A stretch of 64,000 bases of DNA from CADEDH01 sp047974625 (GTDB lineage Bacteria; Actinomycetota; Acidimicrobiia; Acidimicrobiales; SZUA-35): NCBI GenBank assembly GCA_047974625.1, contig JBKECK010000068.1, positions 62,001 through 126,000 on the forward strand, written 5' to 3'. Below are positions 23,086-32,001 of the stretch, one piece after another (positions within the stretch are counted from its first letter, which is position 1; each line of letters begins with the position of its first letter). The notes under the pieces are model-generated. The model saw nothing but the letters and a program-made list of their open reading frames with translations. It had not been told where the DNA came from and ran no database searches. The translations under genes were made by a program, and so were the position numbers.

Positions 23086-24072
23086 TCAGGGCGTGACCAC
23101 CAGGCGGCCGACGACGGTGCGGGCCTCGAGAGCGGCCAGAGCTCCGGGCACCTCGTCCAACGACAAGGTGCCCGCCACATCGGGGTCGATGCGCCCGGCC
23201 CGGTGGAGGGCGAGCAGATCGGCGTGGGCGGCCTCGATCACCGCCCGACCACCATGCTCCACGTAAGCCCCCCAGTGGAGACCGAGAACGGCATAGTTCT
23301 TGACCAGCACATGGTTGGCCGGGTAGCTGGGGATCCCGCCGGAGGCGAAGCCGACGACGACGAGGCGCCCCTCCCAGGCCATGACGCGACGGGTCGTCTC
23401 GCCGACGGATCCACCGACCGGGTCGAAGGCGACGTCGACCCCTCGGCCTCCGGTCAGGTCCAGGACCTGCGCTCGCAGATCACCCTGGCGGGAGTCGAGC
23501 ACATGGTCGGCCCCCAGGTCACGGCAATGGGCCCGCTTGATGTCGCTCCCGGCGGTGGCGATGACCCTCGCCCCGGCCGCCACCCCGAGCTGCACCGCCG
23601 CGGCGCCGACACCGCTGGAGGCGCCGTGGACGAGGAGCCACTCACCCTCGCGGAGCGCGGCCCGGTGGTGGAGCCCCACGTGGGCGGTCTGGAAGGTCGA
23701 GTACAGGACGGTGGCCGTCACGGGCGGAACGTCGTTGGGAACGACCAGGGCGGTAGGCGCCCGCACCAGGGCCTGCTCGGCGTAGCCGCCCGCCGGGAGG
23801 GCGGCCATCCCGGCCACCCGGGTCCCGACGGCGAGACCGACCCCGGGGCCGACGGCCTCCACCACCCCCGAGGTCTCCAGCCCGGGGGTGAAGGGCACTT
23901 CGGGCCGGTCCTGGTAGACGCCCTGGCACAGCAGGATGTCGGCGAAGTTGACGTTGCCGGCCTCGACCCGGATCCGGACCTCGTCGGGGCCGGGCTCGGG
24001 CCCGGGCAGGTCCTCCACCAGCCGGAGCGACACCGACGGGTGCCCCAACTCCTCCACACGCCACGCTCGCAC
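23086..24072 (-). CDS. Zinc-independent MDR oxidoreductase (quinone reductase-like)
   Basis: The 328-residue protein belongs to the medium-chain dehydrogenase/reductase family, NADPH:quinone reductase branch. Visible parts are a GroES-like N-terminus (VRIRVEAGNVNFADILLCQG), the NADPH-binding GASSGVGAAAVQLGVAAGAR and the family segment ALEARTVVGRLVV. No structural zinc cysteines occur. GTG 24072 has a nearby GGAG and gives the normal N-terminus; an upstream start at 24102 would add ten residues. It is divergent from the CoA transferase gene. Confidence 0.85.
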   Translation of the reverse strand: MRAWRVEELGHPSVSLRLVEDLPGPEPGPDEVRIRVEAGNVNFADILLCQGVYQDRPEVPFTPGLETSGVVEAVGPGVGLAVGTRVAGMAALPAGGYAEQALVRAPTALVVPNDVPPVTATVLYSTFQTAHVGLHHRAALREGEWLLVHGASSGVGAAAVQLGVAAGARVIATAGSDIKRAHCRDLGADHVLDSRQGDLRAQVLDLTGGRGVDVAFDPVGGSVGETTRRVMAWEGRLVVVGFASGGIPSYPANHVLVKNYAVLGLHWGAYVEHGGRAVIEAAHADLLALHRAGRIDPDVAGTLSLDEVPGALAALEARTVVGRLVVTP

Positions 24073-24126
24073 CGTCTTCGCTCCCCCGCCTGGTCTCCCC
24101 AACCAGCGTCAGATTAGCCTGCCGCC

Positions 24127-25254
24127 ATGGGTCCGCTCTCTGGGGTGAAGCTCGTCGAGCTGTTCTGCATCGGTCCCGGACCCTTCGCCGGGATGCTGCT
24201 GTCCGACATGGGGGCCGACATCATCCTGGTCGACCGGGCCGTCGAGCCCAAACTCGGCTACCCGGATCACCCCTACCGCTTCCTGTACCGCAACCGCCGC
24301 TCGGTCACCGCGGATCTCAAGACCGAGGCCGGCCGCGAGGCTGTCCTGACGCTGGTCGAGCAGGCCGACGGACTGATCGAGGGGTTCCGGCCGGGCGTGG
24401 CCGAACGGCTGGGGCTGGGGCCCGACGAGTGCCTGGCCCGCAACCCCCGCCTCGTCTACGGCCGGATGACCGGTTACGGCCAGGAGGGCCCGCTGGCCGC
24501 ACGGGCCGGCTTCGACCTCAACTATCTCTCCCTCACCGGGGCCCTGTGGGCGATCGGCGAAGCCGACCGGCCCCCGGTTCCGCCCCTCATCCTGGCCGGC
24601 GATCTCGGCGGGGGTGGGGCCTTCCTCGCCCTGGGCATGCTCGGCGCCCTGTTCGAGGCCCGACGCTCGGGACGCGGCCAGGTGGTGGACGCCGCCATCG
24701 TCGACGGGGCCGCCAACCTGATGGCCTACGTCTACGGCAACCTCCAGGGTGGAACCTGGGCCCACGAGCGCCAGGCGAACCTGATCGACGGGGGCGACTG
24801 GCGCTACGCCGTCTACCGCTGCTCCGACGGTGGCTTCGTGTCACTGGCCGTCATCCAGGGCAGATTCCTCCACAACTTCCTGACCAAGGCCGGGGTCGAG
24901 CCACCCGCCGACCTCGGCGATCCGGATGACCGGTCGAACTGGCCGGGCTACCGGGCCTGGATGGCCGACGTCATCGCCGCCCGCACCCGCGATCAGTGGG
25001 TGGATCTGTTCGACGGTGACGACGACTGCGTCCAGCCCGTGCTCGACCTGCACGAGGCCCCCCATCATCCCCACCACCGGGCCCGGGGCTCGTTCGTCGA
25101 GGTCGACGGCACCACCCAACCGGCTCCCGCTCCCCGGTTCAGCCGGACCCGGTCGACGGTCGCGCGGCGCAGCCCCCGCCCCGGAGAGGGTGGGCGAGAA
25201 GCCCTCGCCGACTGGGGCATCGATCCGGCCGACGTGCCCGGCCTGGGCTGCTGA
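24127..25254 (+). CDS. Class III CoA-transferase / alpha-methylacyl-CoA racemase family
   Basis: The 375-residue protein starts GPLSGVKLVELFCIGPGPFA and carries VLVDR-type and RNRRSVTADLKTEAGREA motifs of the CaiB/BaiF family. The likely catalytic Asp is in AGFDLNYLSLTGAL. The central ARRSGRGQVVDAAIVDGAA is typical of the alpha-methylacyl-CoA racemase branch, which epimerises 2-methyl acyl-CoA esters in sterol side-chain and branched fatty-acid breakdown. Its divergent neighbour, an MDR enzyme, fits lipid metabolism, but CoA-transfer activity is also possible. Confidence 0.88.
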   Translation: MGPLSGVKLVELFCIGPGPFAGMLLSDMGADIILVDRAVEPKLGYPDHPYRFLYRNRRSVTADLKTEAGREAVLTLVEQADGLIEGFRPGVAERLGLGPDECLARNPRLVYGRMTGYGQEGPLAARAGFDLNYLSLTGALWAIGEADRPPVPPLILAGDLGGGGAFLALGMLGALFEARRSGRGQVVDAAIVDGAANLMAYVYGNLQGGTWAHERQANLIDGGDWRYAVYRCSDGGFVSLAVIQGRFLHNFLTKAGVEPPADLGDPDDRSNWPGYRAWMADVIAARTRDQWVDLFDGDDDCVQPVLDLHEAPHHPHHRARGSFVEVDGTTQPAPAPRFSRTRSTVARRSPRPGEGGREALADWGIDPADVPGLGC

Positions 25255-25321
25255 GCTCCCGACCGGTCATTGTTTCCGGTCGCGGGCCCGGACGACGAGG
25301 TCGGGGTCGCGCTCGCCAGGA

Positions 25322-25948
25322 TCAGACGACGGGCAGGTCGACGAGCTGACCGACGGTGAACGCCACCAACACCCCGGCCATCGTCAGCAGGGCCAGCTGC
25401 ACGGCACGGGACCGGAACGAGCTCGTGACCCCAGCGAAGAACAGGGCGCCGGCCAGGACGAGGGTGAGCACGATGTACCGGTCGGCCACCTGGCCGGCGT
25501 CGCCGGCCTCGTTCGCCGCCGCGTCGGAGGCCGCCATCGCCTCCTCGTAGCCGGCGAGCTGGCCGGCGAGGTAGTCCTCGTCGGTGAGGAGCGACCCGAG
25601 CCGGGAGTCCCCGGCCTCGGCCGTCGAGGCCCACTCGTCGAGCACGGGCACGAACTCCGGTCGGGCGAGGACGTTACGGTAGAAGTTCTGGAGATCGACG
25701 TCTCCGTTGACGTACGCCTCGGCGTAGGCCGAGGCGATGCTGGAGTCGTAGGCGACGGTCTGGGTTCCGAACGAGAACAACCGGGTCGCTTCCACCCGGT
25801 CGTCGGTCGACTCCCGGGCCAGGGTCGCCTCCTCCCCGTTCCACCTGGTCGACTGGTAGGCGCACCAGGCCGACGCCACGGTGGACAGGGCCAGCAACAC
25901 GACGGCCATGACCTCGATGAGGCGGCTGTCACGTTCCGATCGGCTCAC
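25322..25948 (-). CDS. Membrane protein of unknown function (DUF4337-like)
   Basis: The 208-residue protein has an N-terminal helix (IEVMAVVLLALSTVASAWCA), a soluble helical middle of about 110 residues and two C-terminal helices (YIVLTLVLAGALFFAGV and LALLTMAGVLVAFTVGQL). Its layout resembles DUF4337 proteins. The ATG overlaps the stop of the SPFH gene by 4 nt, so the two are probably made together. The function is unknown. Confidence 0.7.
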   Translation of the reverse strand: MSRSERDSRLIEVMAVVLLALSTVASAWCAYQSTRWNGEEATLARESTDDRVEATRLFSFGTQTVAYDSSIASAYAEAYVNGDVDLQNFYRNVLARPEFVPVLDEWASTAEAGDSRLGSLLTDEDYLAGQLAGYEEAMAASDAAANEAGDAGQVADRYIVLTLVLAGALFFAGVTSSFRSRAVQLALLTMAGVLVAFTVGQLVDLPVV

Positions 25949-26928
25949 GACGCGGCCTCGTCGACCTCGGCCGGATCCTCGGCGGCCGCGGGGGTTGGTT
26001 CCACCCGGCGGGCCACCGGATCACCGATGCCCGGCCAGGCCAGGGGCAACTGTCCCTTGCCGTCCCACCGGTCCACGTACTCCCGCCAGGCCTCAATCTG
26101 CAGGTACCGCACCGCGGTATCGTCGAGGGCACCGGTCAGCTTGCGGGCCTGGGCGATCTCGTGATCCACCCGGGCCTGGCGGATCGCCGCCCGGGCCTCC
26201 TCCCGTTGGAGTTCGAGCTGGACCCGGCTCGTGTCGCGGATCACCATCCCGGACGGGCCCAGATCGACGTCGCGCAGCCCGAACAGGGTGACGGCGATGC
26301 CCCGGCCGGCCAGACGCTCGGTGACCACGGTGGACAGACGCCGCTCGAGCTCCCGTCGGGCCGGGCCGTGGACGTTGGCCGAGGTCACCTCACCGCCTTC
26401 GAGCAGTTCCACCACGGCCTGGGTGGCGAAGTCCCGGGCCAGGCGACCGACGCCGTCGGGGCCGACGTGCTCGTGTACGTCGAACAACATGTCCGGGTCG
26501 ATCCGGTACCGCATGACGCACGAGACCCGGGCCGCGGCCCCGTCGGCCAGATCGACGTTGACCGGTGGGCCGTCGGCCTGGTCGTCGTCGGACGCCAGGG
26601 AGGACACGTCCCGTAGGGAGTCGATCTCGATGGTCTGCCGCCGGTAGGGCCACACATAGTGCACCCCGGGCCGTAATGCCTCCTGGCGGGCCTGACCCCG
26701 GGCGATCAGCAGGCCGGCGTGGCCGGATTCGATCTGGACCCGGGCCTCCTGACGGTACAGCCAGAACAGCACAGCCAGGAGCGGCAGCAAGATGACGGCG
26801 GTGACGACGTAGGGCACGATGGGCTCCCTGGGTCTCGGAACGGTTCGGCTCGGCAACGGCGGAGCCTTCGAGAGAGTAGCCACGGGCGGCACCGGTGGAT
26901 CAGGGTGCGGGGCGGGACGGGCGGTCAC
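25945..26928 (-). CDS. Membrane-anchored SPFH/band-7 protein
   Basis: The 327-residue protein has a Pro-rich cytoplasmic N-terminus, one membrane helix (IVPYVVTAVILLPLLAVLFW) and a band-7 domain (ESGHAGLLIARGQARQEALR, then RPGVHYVWPYRRQTIEIDS) ending in a helical part (RVQLELQREEARAAIRQARV). This is the prohibitin/HflK-like layout, though no FtsH gene is near. It is coupled by overlap to the DUF4337-like membrane gene. The start could be internal, at the GTG before the helix. Confidence 0.8.
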   Translation of the reverse strand: MTARPAPHPDPPVPPVATLSKAPPLPSRTVPRPREPIVPYVVTAVILLPLLAVLFWLYRQEARVQIESGHAGLLIARGQARQEALRPGVHYVWPYRRQTIEIDSLRDVSSLASDDDQADGPPVNVDLADGAAARVSCVMRYRIDPDMLFDVHEHVGPDGVGRLARDFATQAVVELLEGGEVTSANVHGPARRELERRLSTVVTERLAGRGIAVTLFGLRDVDLGPSGMVIRDTSRVQLELQREEARAAIRQARVDHEIAQARKLTGALDDTAVRYLQIEAWREYVDRWDGKGQLPLAWPGIGDPVARRVEPTPAAAEDPAEVDEAAS

Positions 26929-26996
26929 GACGGCCCGTCCCCCACCATGATCCGGAACGGCTGGTGCAACCCCTACCGGCCCTGGACAATGAGATC

Positions 26997-27938
26997 ATGC
27001 CTGCCTGCTGCGGACCCTCCCGAGCCACCGACGGAGATTCGGCCACACCCGTGGACGGTGTCGGGACCGGCGGACGTCGGGCGGGGCCGGCCGGGCTGGA
27101 CATGGTCGATCTCCCCGGCGGAGAGTTCACCATGGGCACCTCCGACCCGAACGGGTACCCGAGCGACGGGGAGGGGCCCGAGCACCCCGTCGAGGTATCG
27201 CCCTTCTCGATCGCCCGGGGCCCGGTCACCAACGATCAGTTCGGGTCCTTCGTCGACGCAACCGGTCACCGGACCACAGCCGAGCGGTTCGGCACCACCT
27301 TCGTGTTCGCCGGACTGCTCCCGGACGACTTCCCCGAGACCAGGGCGGTCGCCGCGGCCCCATGGTGGCGCGAGGTGCTCGGCGCCGACTGGCGGCACCC
27401 CGAAGGTCCGCAGAGCGACATCTCATCGCGTGGCGACCATCCCGTTGTCCACGTGAGCTGGGACGACGCCGTGGCGTTCGGCCGCTGGAGCGGTACCCGG
27501 CTACCCACCGAGGCGGAGTGGGAGTATGCCGCCCGGGGTGGCCTCGCCGGCGTCCACTACCCGTGGGGCTCCGAGCGCGAACCCGACGGTGAGCACCGCA
27601 TGAACGTGTTCCAGGGCCGGTTCCCCGCCCGGGACACCGGTGACGACGGCTGGGTCGGGACCTGCCCAGTCGGCTCGTTCCCACCCAACGGCTACGGCCT
27701 GCACGAGATGACTGGGAACGTGTGGGAGTGGTGCTCTGACTGGTTCGACCCGACCTACTACACCCGGTCACCCCGGGTGGACCCCCAAGGACCACCGGCC
27801 GGACCGGCCCGGATCATGCGCGGCGGGTCGTACCTCTGCAACGAGAGCTACTGCTGGCGATACCGGGTCGACGCCCGCAGCACCAACACCCCCGACAGTA
27901 CGACCGGCAACCTCGGCTTCCGCGTCGTCGTCGCCTGA
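26997..27938 (+). CDS. Formylglycine-generating enzyme (SUMF1 family)
   Basis: The 313-residue protein converts a Cys of type I sulfatases to formylglycine. Family motifs are clear: LPGGEFTMGT, RLPTEAEWEYAARGG, NVWEWCSDWF and GLHEMTGN. The copper-binding active-site pair is conserved in GGSYLCNESYCWRYRVDAR, followed by NTPDSTTGNLGFRVV, just as in human SUMF1. It therefore looks fully active, not merely FGE-like. No sulfatase gene is in the window. A fragment duplicated from its own coding region follows directly downstream. Confidence 0.92.
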   Translation: MPACCGPSRATDGDSATPVDGVGTGGRRAGPAGLDMVDLPGGEFTMGTSDPNGYPSDGEGPEHPVEVSPFSIARGPVTNDQFGSFVDATGHRTTAERFGTTFVFAGLLPDDFPETRAVAAAPWWREVLGADWRHPEGPQSDISSRGDHPVVHVSWDDAVAFGRWSGTRLPTEAEWEYAARGGLAGVHYPWGSEREPDGEHRMNVFQGRFPARDTGDDGWVGTCPVGSFPPNGYGLHEMTGNVWEWCSDWFDPTYYTRSPRVDPQGPPAGPARIMRGGSYLCNESYCWRYRVDARSTNTPDSTTGNLGFRVVVA

Positions 27939-27951
27939 CCGGCGACCGGCC

Positions 27952-28009
27952 CATCCTGTCGTCCAGGTGAGCTGGGACGACGCCGTGGCGGTCACCCGCC
28001 GGAGCTCAG
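27952..28009 (+). pseudogene. Short FGE-gene fragment, duplicated after the stop codon
   Basis: Read from 27952 this stretch gives HPVVQVSWDDAVAVTRRSSG, matching HPVVHVSWDDAVAFGRWSG inside the FGE gene (from 27438). A 24-nt core is identical. It looks like the residue of a tandem FGE copy or a recombination scar. Confidence 0.6.
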
Positions 28010-28815
28010 GTGAAGCGGCCCCACGGGGCGGTGGGGCCGGCCGCGCCCCGGCCCGCGTCGAGCAGGGCCAGGAGCTCGGTCTTGCGAGCCACGAAATCGG
28101 GGTCGGTGACCAGCGACGGGTCACGGGGCCGGCGGGCGGGGTTGGTCACCGAACCGATGAGGGTGCCGGGCCGGGCCGACATCACGTACACCGTGTCGGA
28201 CAGATAGAGGGCCTCCTCCACGTCGTGGGTGATGAGCAGGGCGCTCCGGGTTCCCCGGTCGGTCACCCACAGGTGCTGCATCCAGTCCTGGAGGTCACGG
28301 CGGGTGATGGCGTCCAACGCCCCGAACGGCTCGTCGAGGGCCATCACCGGGGCGTCGGTAAGGTGGGTGCGGAGCAGGGCGAGGCGCTGCCGCATACCGC
28401 CGCTGAGCTGGGATGGCCACGCCCGCTCGAACCCGGTGAGACCGAACCGGTCGAGCAGGCCGAGGGCCCGGTCCCGGGTGGCGGCCCGGTCGGCGCCGCC
28501 GATCACGGCTCCGAGGCAGGCGTTGTCGAGCACCCGTTTCCACGGGAGCAGTAGGTCCCGTTGGGCCATGTACCCCACCGTGGCGCCGGGCCGGGCCCAG
28601 GACCCGCCGCCGATCACGGGGCGACCGGCCACCGTCACCGAACCCCGCTGGGGCACCAGCAGACCGGCCATGACCTTGAGCAGGGTGCTCTTGCCGCACC
28701 CCGACGGGCCGACCACGCTGACGAACGCCCCGGCCGGGATGCTCAGCGACACGTCCCTCACCGCCCGGGTGGTGCCGTAGACGTGGCTCAGCCCGGTGAT
28801 CTCGACTGCGTTCAC
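28006..28815 (-). CDS. thiZ: ABC transporter ATPase for thiamine/HMP precursor
   Basis: From GTG 28815 (overlapping the binding-protein stop as GTGA) the 269-residue ATPase has Walker A GPSGCGKST, signature LSGGMRQR, Walker B VMALDEP and switch His in LLITHDVEEAL. It belongs to the nitrate/taurine/thiamine-precursor class. The riboswitch at the head of the operon shows that it powers uptake of a thiamine precursor such as hydroxymethylpyrimidine. The gene is the last of four. Confidence 0.85.
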   Translation of the reverse strand: MNAVEITGLSHVYGTTRAVRDVSLSIPAGAFVSVVGPSGCGKSTLLKVMAGLLVPQRGSVTVAGRPVIGGGSWARPGATVGYMAQRDLLLPWKRVLDNACLGAVIGGADRAATRDRALGLLDRFGLTGFERAWPSQLSGGMRQRLALLRTHLTDAPVMALDEPFGALDAITRRDLQDWMQHLWVTDRGTRSALLITHDVEEALYLSDTVYVMSARPGTLIGSVTNPARRPRDPSLVTDPDFVARKTELLALLDAGRGAAGPTAPWGRFT

Positions 28816-29873
28816 CCGGGCAGGAACTCGTTGGTGAAGGCCGTGTCCACGTCGACGGGCTCGTCGAGCATGCCCGCCTCCACCAGGAAGTCGTTGAACG
28901 CCACCCACACCTCGCGGTCCTGATGGCCCCACTGGGGGGCGTCGAGGGCGTACTGCCCGGCGAGGTAGTCGGCGCTGGCCCTCACCAGCTCGGGGTCAAG
29001 CTCGGGAGCGCCGACCAGGAGGGCGTCGGCGGCGGCCGACGGGCCGTCGATGGCTGCCTGGTACCCCTGGGCGGTGGCGGCCATGAAGGCCGAGACGAGT
29101 TCGGGATCGTCGGCGGCCAATTCGGTGCTGGTGATCAGGAGCGGGGTGTACCAGTCGGGGATGCAGTCGACATGATCGATGAAGGGGATGGTGACGACGT
29201 CGACGCCGGCCTGCTCCATGCGGATCTTGTCCCACCCGTCGAACACCCAGACGAAGTCGAAGGCGTCCGTCTCCAGCCCCACCCGGTAGTCGGTGTTGCC
29301 CACCTCCACATAGGTGACGTCGGACGGATCACCGCCCGAGCACGTCACCAGCCGGTCGATCAACGCACGCTCCAACTGGCCGCCGAACCCCCCGTAGGTC
29401 CGGCCGGGCAGGCTGGCCGGGCCGGTGATGCCGGACGAGGCCAGGGCCATCAGGCTCGAGGTGTTGTGCTGCACGATGGCGGCCACCGACACCACCGGAA
29501 CCCCCTGCGCCTGGGCCGGGATCAGGGACTCCTGGACCGAGACCCCGAAGTCGGCGTGGCCGGTGGCCACCGCCTGGATCGACCCGGTGTCACCGGGCTG
29601 GATTATCTCCAGGTCGATCCCGGCCTCGTCGTAGTAGCCGGCCTCCTCGGCCAGGTAGATGCCCCCGTGGTTGGTGTTGGGGGTCCAGTCGAGGACCAGC
29701 GTGACGGTCCGCGACCCGGGGTCGGACCCCGTCCCGGTGGCAGCAGCCGCCTCCCCGCCGGCGGCGTCGGCCGTTTCGGTCGAGGCGTCGCCGCCGCATG
29801 CGGCCAGGCCGAGCAGGCCGAGCACGGCGATGAGGATGGTGACGCGTCGGACGACACCACGGTGGTTGATCAT
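28812..29873 (-). CDS. thiY: Thiamine-precursor-binding lipoprotein (NMT1/ThiY-like)
   Basis: The 353-residue lipoprotein has the signal VTILIAVLGLLGLAACGG with lipidation at the Cys. The mature part starts VTLVLDWTPNTNHGGIYLAE, the hallmark of NMT1/THI5-like pyrimidine-precursor-binding proteins, with ESLIPAQAQGVPVVSVAAI later. It should bind formyl-aminopyrimidine or HMP and deliver it to the permease. ATG 29873 has a GAGAGAGGG upstream and overlaps the permease stop. Confidence 0.88.
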   Translation of the reverse strand: MINHRGVVRRVTILIAVLGLLGLAACGGDASTETADAAGGEAAAATGTGSDPGSRTVTLVLDWTPNTNHGGIYLAEEAGYYDEAGIDLEIIQPGDTGSIQAVATGHADFGVSVQESLIPAQAQGVPVVSVAAIVQHNTSSLMALASSGITGPASLPGRTYGGFGGQLERALIDRLVTCSGGDPSDVTYVEVGNTDYRVGLETDAFDFVWVFDGWDKIRMEQAGVDVVTIPFIDHVDCIPDWYTPLLITSTELAADDPELVSAFMAATAQGYQAAIDGPSAAADALLVGAPELDPELVRASADYLAGQYALDAPQWGHQDREVWVAFNDFLVEAGMLDEPVDVDTAFTNEFLPG

Positions 29874-30676
29874 GGGGGACCCTCTCTCTGTTCGGATGTC
29901 GAGGTGACGTAACGCCACGGGGAAGCGAGGCGGGCCAGGGCCCCGATGACCAGGAACAGGGCGGTGGACAGGAGGGCGACGATGGTGACGGCCACGAACA
30001 CCTGGTCGACCCGGAACGAGGCCTGGGAACGGCTGATGTAGATGCCCAGGCCGCGACTGGCTCCGGTCCACTCGGCGATGACGGCCCCGGCCACCGTGTA
30101 GGCGGCGGCGATGCGCAGCCCGTCGAACAGGGCGGGCAGGGCGTTGGGGATAAGCACGTTGGTGAGGACCTGGCGGCGCGACGCCCCCATCGAACGGAGT
30201 AGGTCTACCAGTTCGGGATCCGCGCTCATCAGGCCCCCGACGGTGGAGATGGCCACCGGGAAGAAGGTAACCATGGCCACCACCACCACCTTGGGAGTGA
30301 GTCCGAACCCGAACCAGAGCACCAGCAGCGGGGCCATGATGATCATGGGGATGGTCTGGCTGGCCACCACGATCGGGTAGAGGACCCGGCGGGCCGGCGC
30401 AGATCCGGCGATGATCACGGCTAGACCGACCCCGAGCACGGCGCCGACGGACAGGCCGAGCATCGCCTCACCCAGGGTGGCGAGCACGTGCTCGCCGAGC
30501 AGCTGGCGATCGACGAGGAAGGCGGCCCAGATCTTCGAGGGCGGGGGCAGCAGGTAGCTGGGGGTGTCCCGCCACCGGACCCACACCTCCCACGCCACCG
30601 CCCCGGCGACGAGCGCGGCGATGGCCGGGAGTAGATCGAGGAGCCGCCGCGCCGCCGACGCGACGCGACGGTTCAC
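29870..30676 (-). CDS. thiX: Thiamine-precursor ABC permease
   Basis: The 268-residue protein starts at GTG 30676, overlapping the stop of the thiamine-binding gene by 4 nt. It has six helices and the BPD permease EAA-like loop (LLRSMGASRRQVLTNVLIPN). PPPSKIWAAFLV near the N-terminus is typical of SsuC/ThiX permeases. It acts in the plasma membrane with the ATPase and lipoprotein of the same operon. Confidence 0.87.
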   Translation of the reverse strand: MNRRVASAARRLLDLLPAIAALVAGAVAWEVWVRWRDTPSYLLPPPSKIWAAFLVDRQLLGEHVLATLGEAMLGLSVGAVLGVGLAVIIAGSAPARRVLYPIVVASQTIPMIIMAPLLVLWFGFGLTPKVVVVAMVTFFPVAISTVGGLMSADPELVDLLRSMGASRRQVLTNVLIPNALPALFDGLRIAAAYTVAGAVIAEWTGASRGLGIYISRSQASFRVDQVFVAVTIVALLSTALFLVIGALARLASPWRYVTSTSEQREGPP

Positions 30677-30963
30677 GTCCGGAATTTGGCGGTGAGGGCC
30701 TGCATCGTGGTGGGCTCGGCGGAACGGTCGCCGATGCGGATACTGGTGATCACCCCGTCGGCTCCCGACCCGAGCCCGGCCTCGTGGGCGGCCCGGAGGG
30801 TGGCCCATACGACGTCGGCGTCTCCCTCGAACGTGGTGCCGAGGGCGGTTACCTCGTAGGCCAGACCGCTCTTCTGCACCACCCCGATGGCTGCCTCGAC
30901 GTGCTGGTACCGATTCGCCTCGGTGCCCGATGGTGACGGTGAGACGTGGATCTCGGCGATCAT
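30673..30963 (-). CDS. Thiamine-binding protein of the MTH1187/YkoF family
   Basis: From ATG 30963 behind GGGAG the 96-residue protein reads MIAEIHVSPSPSG, with QHVEAAIGVVQKSGLAYEV and ALGTTFEGDADVVWATLRAA. This matches the DUF77/MTH1187 family, which adopts a ferredoxin-like fold and binds thiamine in YkoF. It is the first gene after the TPP riboswitch and is coupled to the permease gene, so it probably helps sense or buffer the vitamin. Confidence 0.85.
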   Translation of the reverse strand: MIAEIHVSPSPSGTEANRYQHVEAAIGVVQKSGLAYEVTALGTTFEGDADVVWATLRAAHEAGLGSGADGVITSIRIGDRSAEPTTMQALTAKFRT

Positions 30964-30967
30964 GTGC

Positions 30968-31062
30968 GCTCCCTTCGCTGGCATTACCCAGATCAGGTCG
31001 GCGGGTCGACGACGGTGACGGTCGTCCTCTCAGTTCGCGTGCCGCGAACTCCCCGGTGACGT
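30968..31062 (-). promoter_or_regulatory. TPP riboswitch (THI box)
   Basis: On the minus strand the leader contains CCGGGGAG, CTGAGAGG and then ACCCG, ACCTGATCTGGGTAATGCC and AGCGAAGGGAG. These are the conserved P2/P4 and pyrophosphate-binding elements of the thiamine pyrophosphate riboswitch. The end of the aptamer merges with the ribosome site of the first gene, which suggests control of translation initiation by hiding GGGAG when TPP is bound. Confidence 0.93.
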
Positions 31063-31095
31063 GGCGACGACGCTACGCAGGGCGGGGACCGCCCG

Positions 31096-31959
31096 TCAAG
31101 CGGCGAACGTCACGGAGACGGCGGTGACCAGGACGGTGACCAACCCGTAGACGGTCTGCTGGACCCCCACCACCACCGCCGGCCGGACCGAGCCCCGCAC
31201 CGCCGCCAGGTTGGCCGCGGCGATGGCGGCCACCACGACCAGCGGGGCGAGGGGTACGGCACCAACGGCCCAGGCCACCGCCACCACGGCCACCGCCAGC
31301 AGCTGGGCCAGATCGCTCGTCCCGCAGCGGACCGGACGGCGGTGCAGGCGGAACACCTGGACCCGGGCGTACGGGATGGCGGCCACGGCCCGGGCCGCCA
31401 CCACCGCCCACAGGCCGAGGGCCAGGGTCATCGATCCACCCCCGGCCAGGGTGATGGCGGCCGCCACCGACGAGATCCCGACCGCGCCGGCCAGTTCCGG
31501 CGGCAACCGCCGGCTGCGGGACCGCATGTCGAACCACAACTCGACCGCCACCAGCGGGGCGGCCACGACCAGCGGGACCCAGAACCGACCGTCGGTGGCG
31601 GTCACCGCGGCGAGGACGGCCAGGATCGTGATCACGGCCACCTCGGCCAGGGCCACCACGGCGGCCCGTCGGGTCCGGTCCAGCCACCGTCCCCGCCACC
31701 GGTCCACCAGCACCACCTTGAGCGGGGTGCGGGCCACGAAGGCCCCCATGGCGGCCAGGCCGAGGGCGAGGCCCGGCCACGACGGTGCCACCAGCAGACC
31801 CAGGACGGCGGGTTCCGCGGTCAGGCTCCAGCCGCCGTGCTCGGTGGGCATGGCCACCTGCCGCCACGGCGACACCGGCCGGGGGGCGGCGCCGGTTCCG
31901 GACCGGTGCCCCGACCCGGAGCCCCGACCGGGGACGGGTCCGTCGTCGACCGTGGTCAT
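31096..31959 (-). CDS. YwiC-like integral membrane protein
   Basis: The 287-residue protein carries the family motif MPTEHGGWSLTAEPAVLGLL near its start and eight or so hydrophobic segments. YwiC-like proteins are widespread in Firmicutes and Actinobacteria and often lie near respiratory nitrate genes; their function is unknown. I used ATG 31959, with AGGGG upstream. It is divergent from a truncated globin, which supports a nitrogen-oxide or oxygen-related role. Confidence 0.8.
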   Translation of the reverse strand: MTTVDDGPVPGRGSGSGHRSGTGAAPRPVSPWRQVAMPTEHGGWSLTAEPAVLGLLVAPSWPGLALGLAAMGAFVARTPLKVVLVDRWRGRWLDRTRRAAVVALAEVAVITILAVLAAVTATDGRFWVPLVVAAPLVAVELWFDMRSRSRRLPPELAGAVGISSVAAAITLAGGGSMTLALGLWAVVAARAVAAIPYARVQVFRLHRRPVRCGTSDLAQLLAVAVVAVAWAVGAVPLAPLVVVAAIAAANLAAVRGSVRPAVVVGVQQTVYGLVTVLVTAVSVTFAA

Positions 31960-31988
31960 GGCCGGACCCCTGGCGACCGAATATCCAG

Positions 31989-32001
31989 TTGCACACTGCA
32001 A
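31989..32001. promoter_or_regulatory. Palindrome in the YwiC/globin divergent promoter
   Basis: TTGCACACTGCAA has perfect 5-bp arms (TTGCA/TGCAA) around three bases and lies between the two divergent genes. It is a candidate operator; the spacing differs from FNR/CRP sites. The rest of 31960-32203 shows no gene. Confidence 0.3.

Noticed and set aside
22212..26928. The two SPFH genes as a tandem duplication
   Set aside because: They differ in layout (membrane helix or none), sequence and strand, and are separated by unrelated genes.
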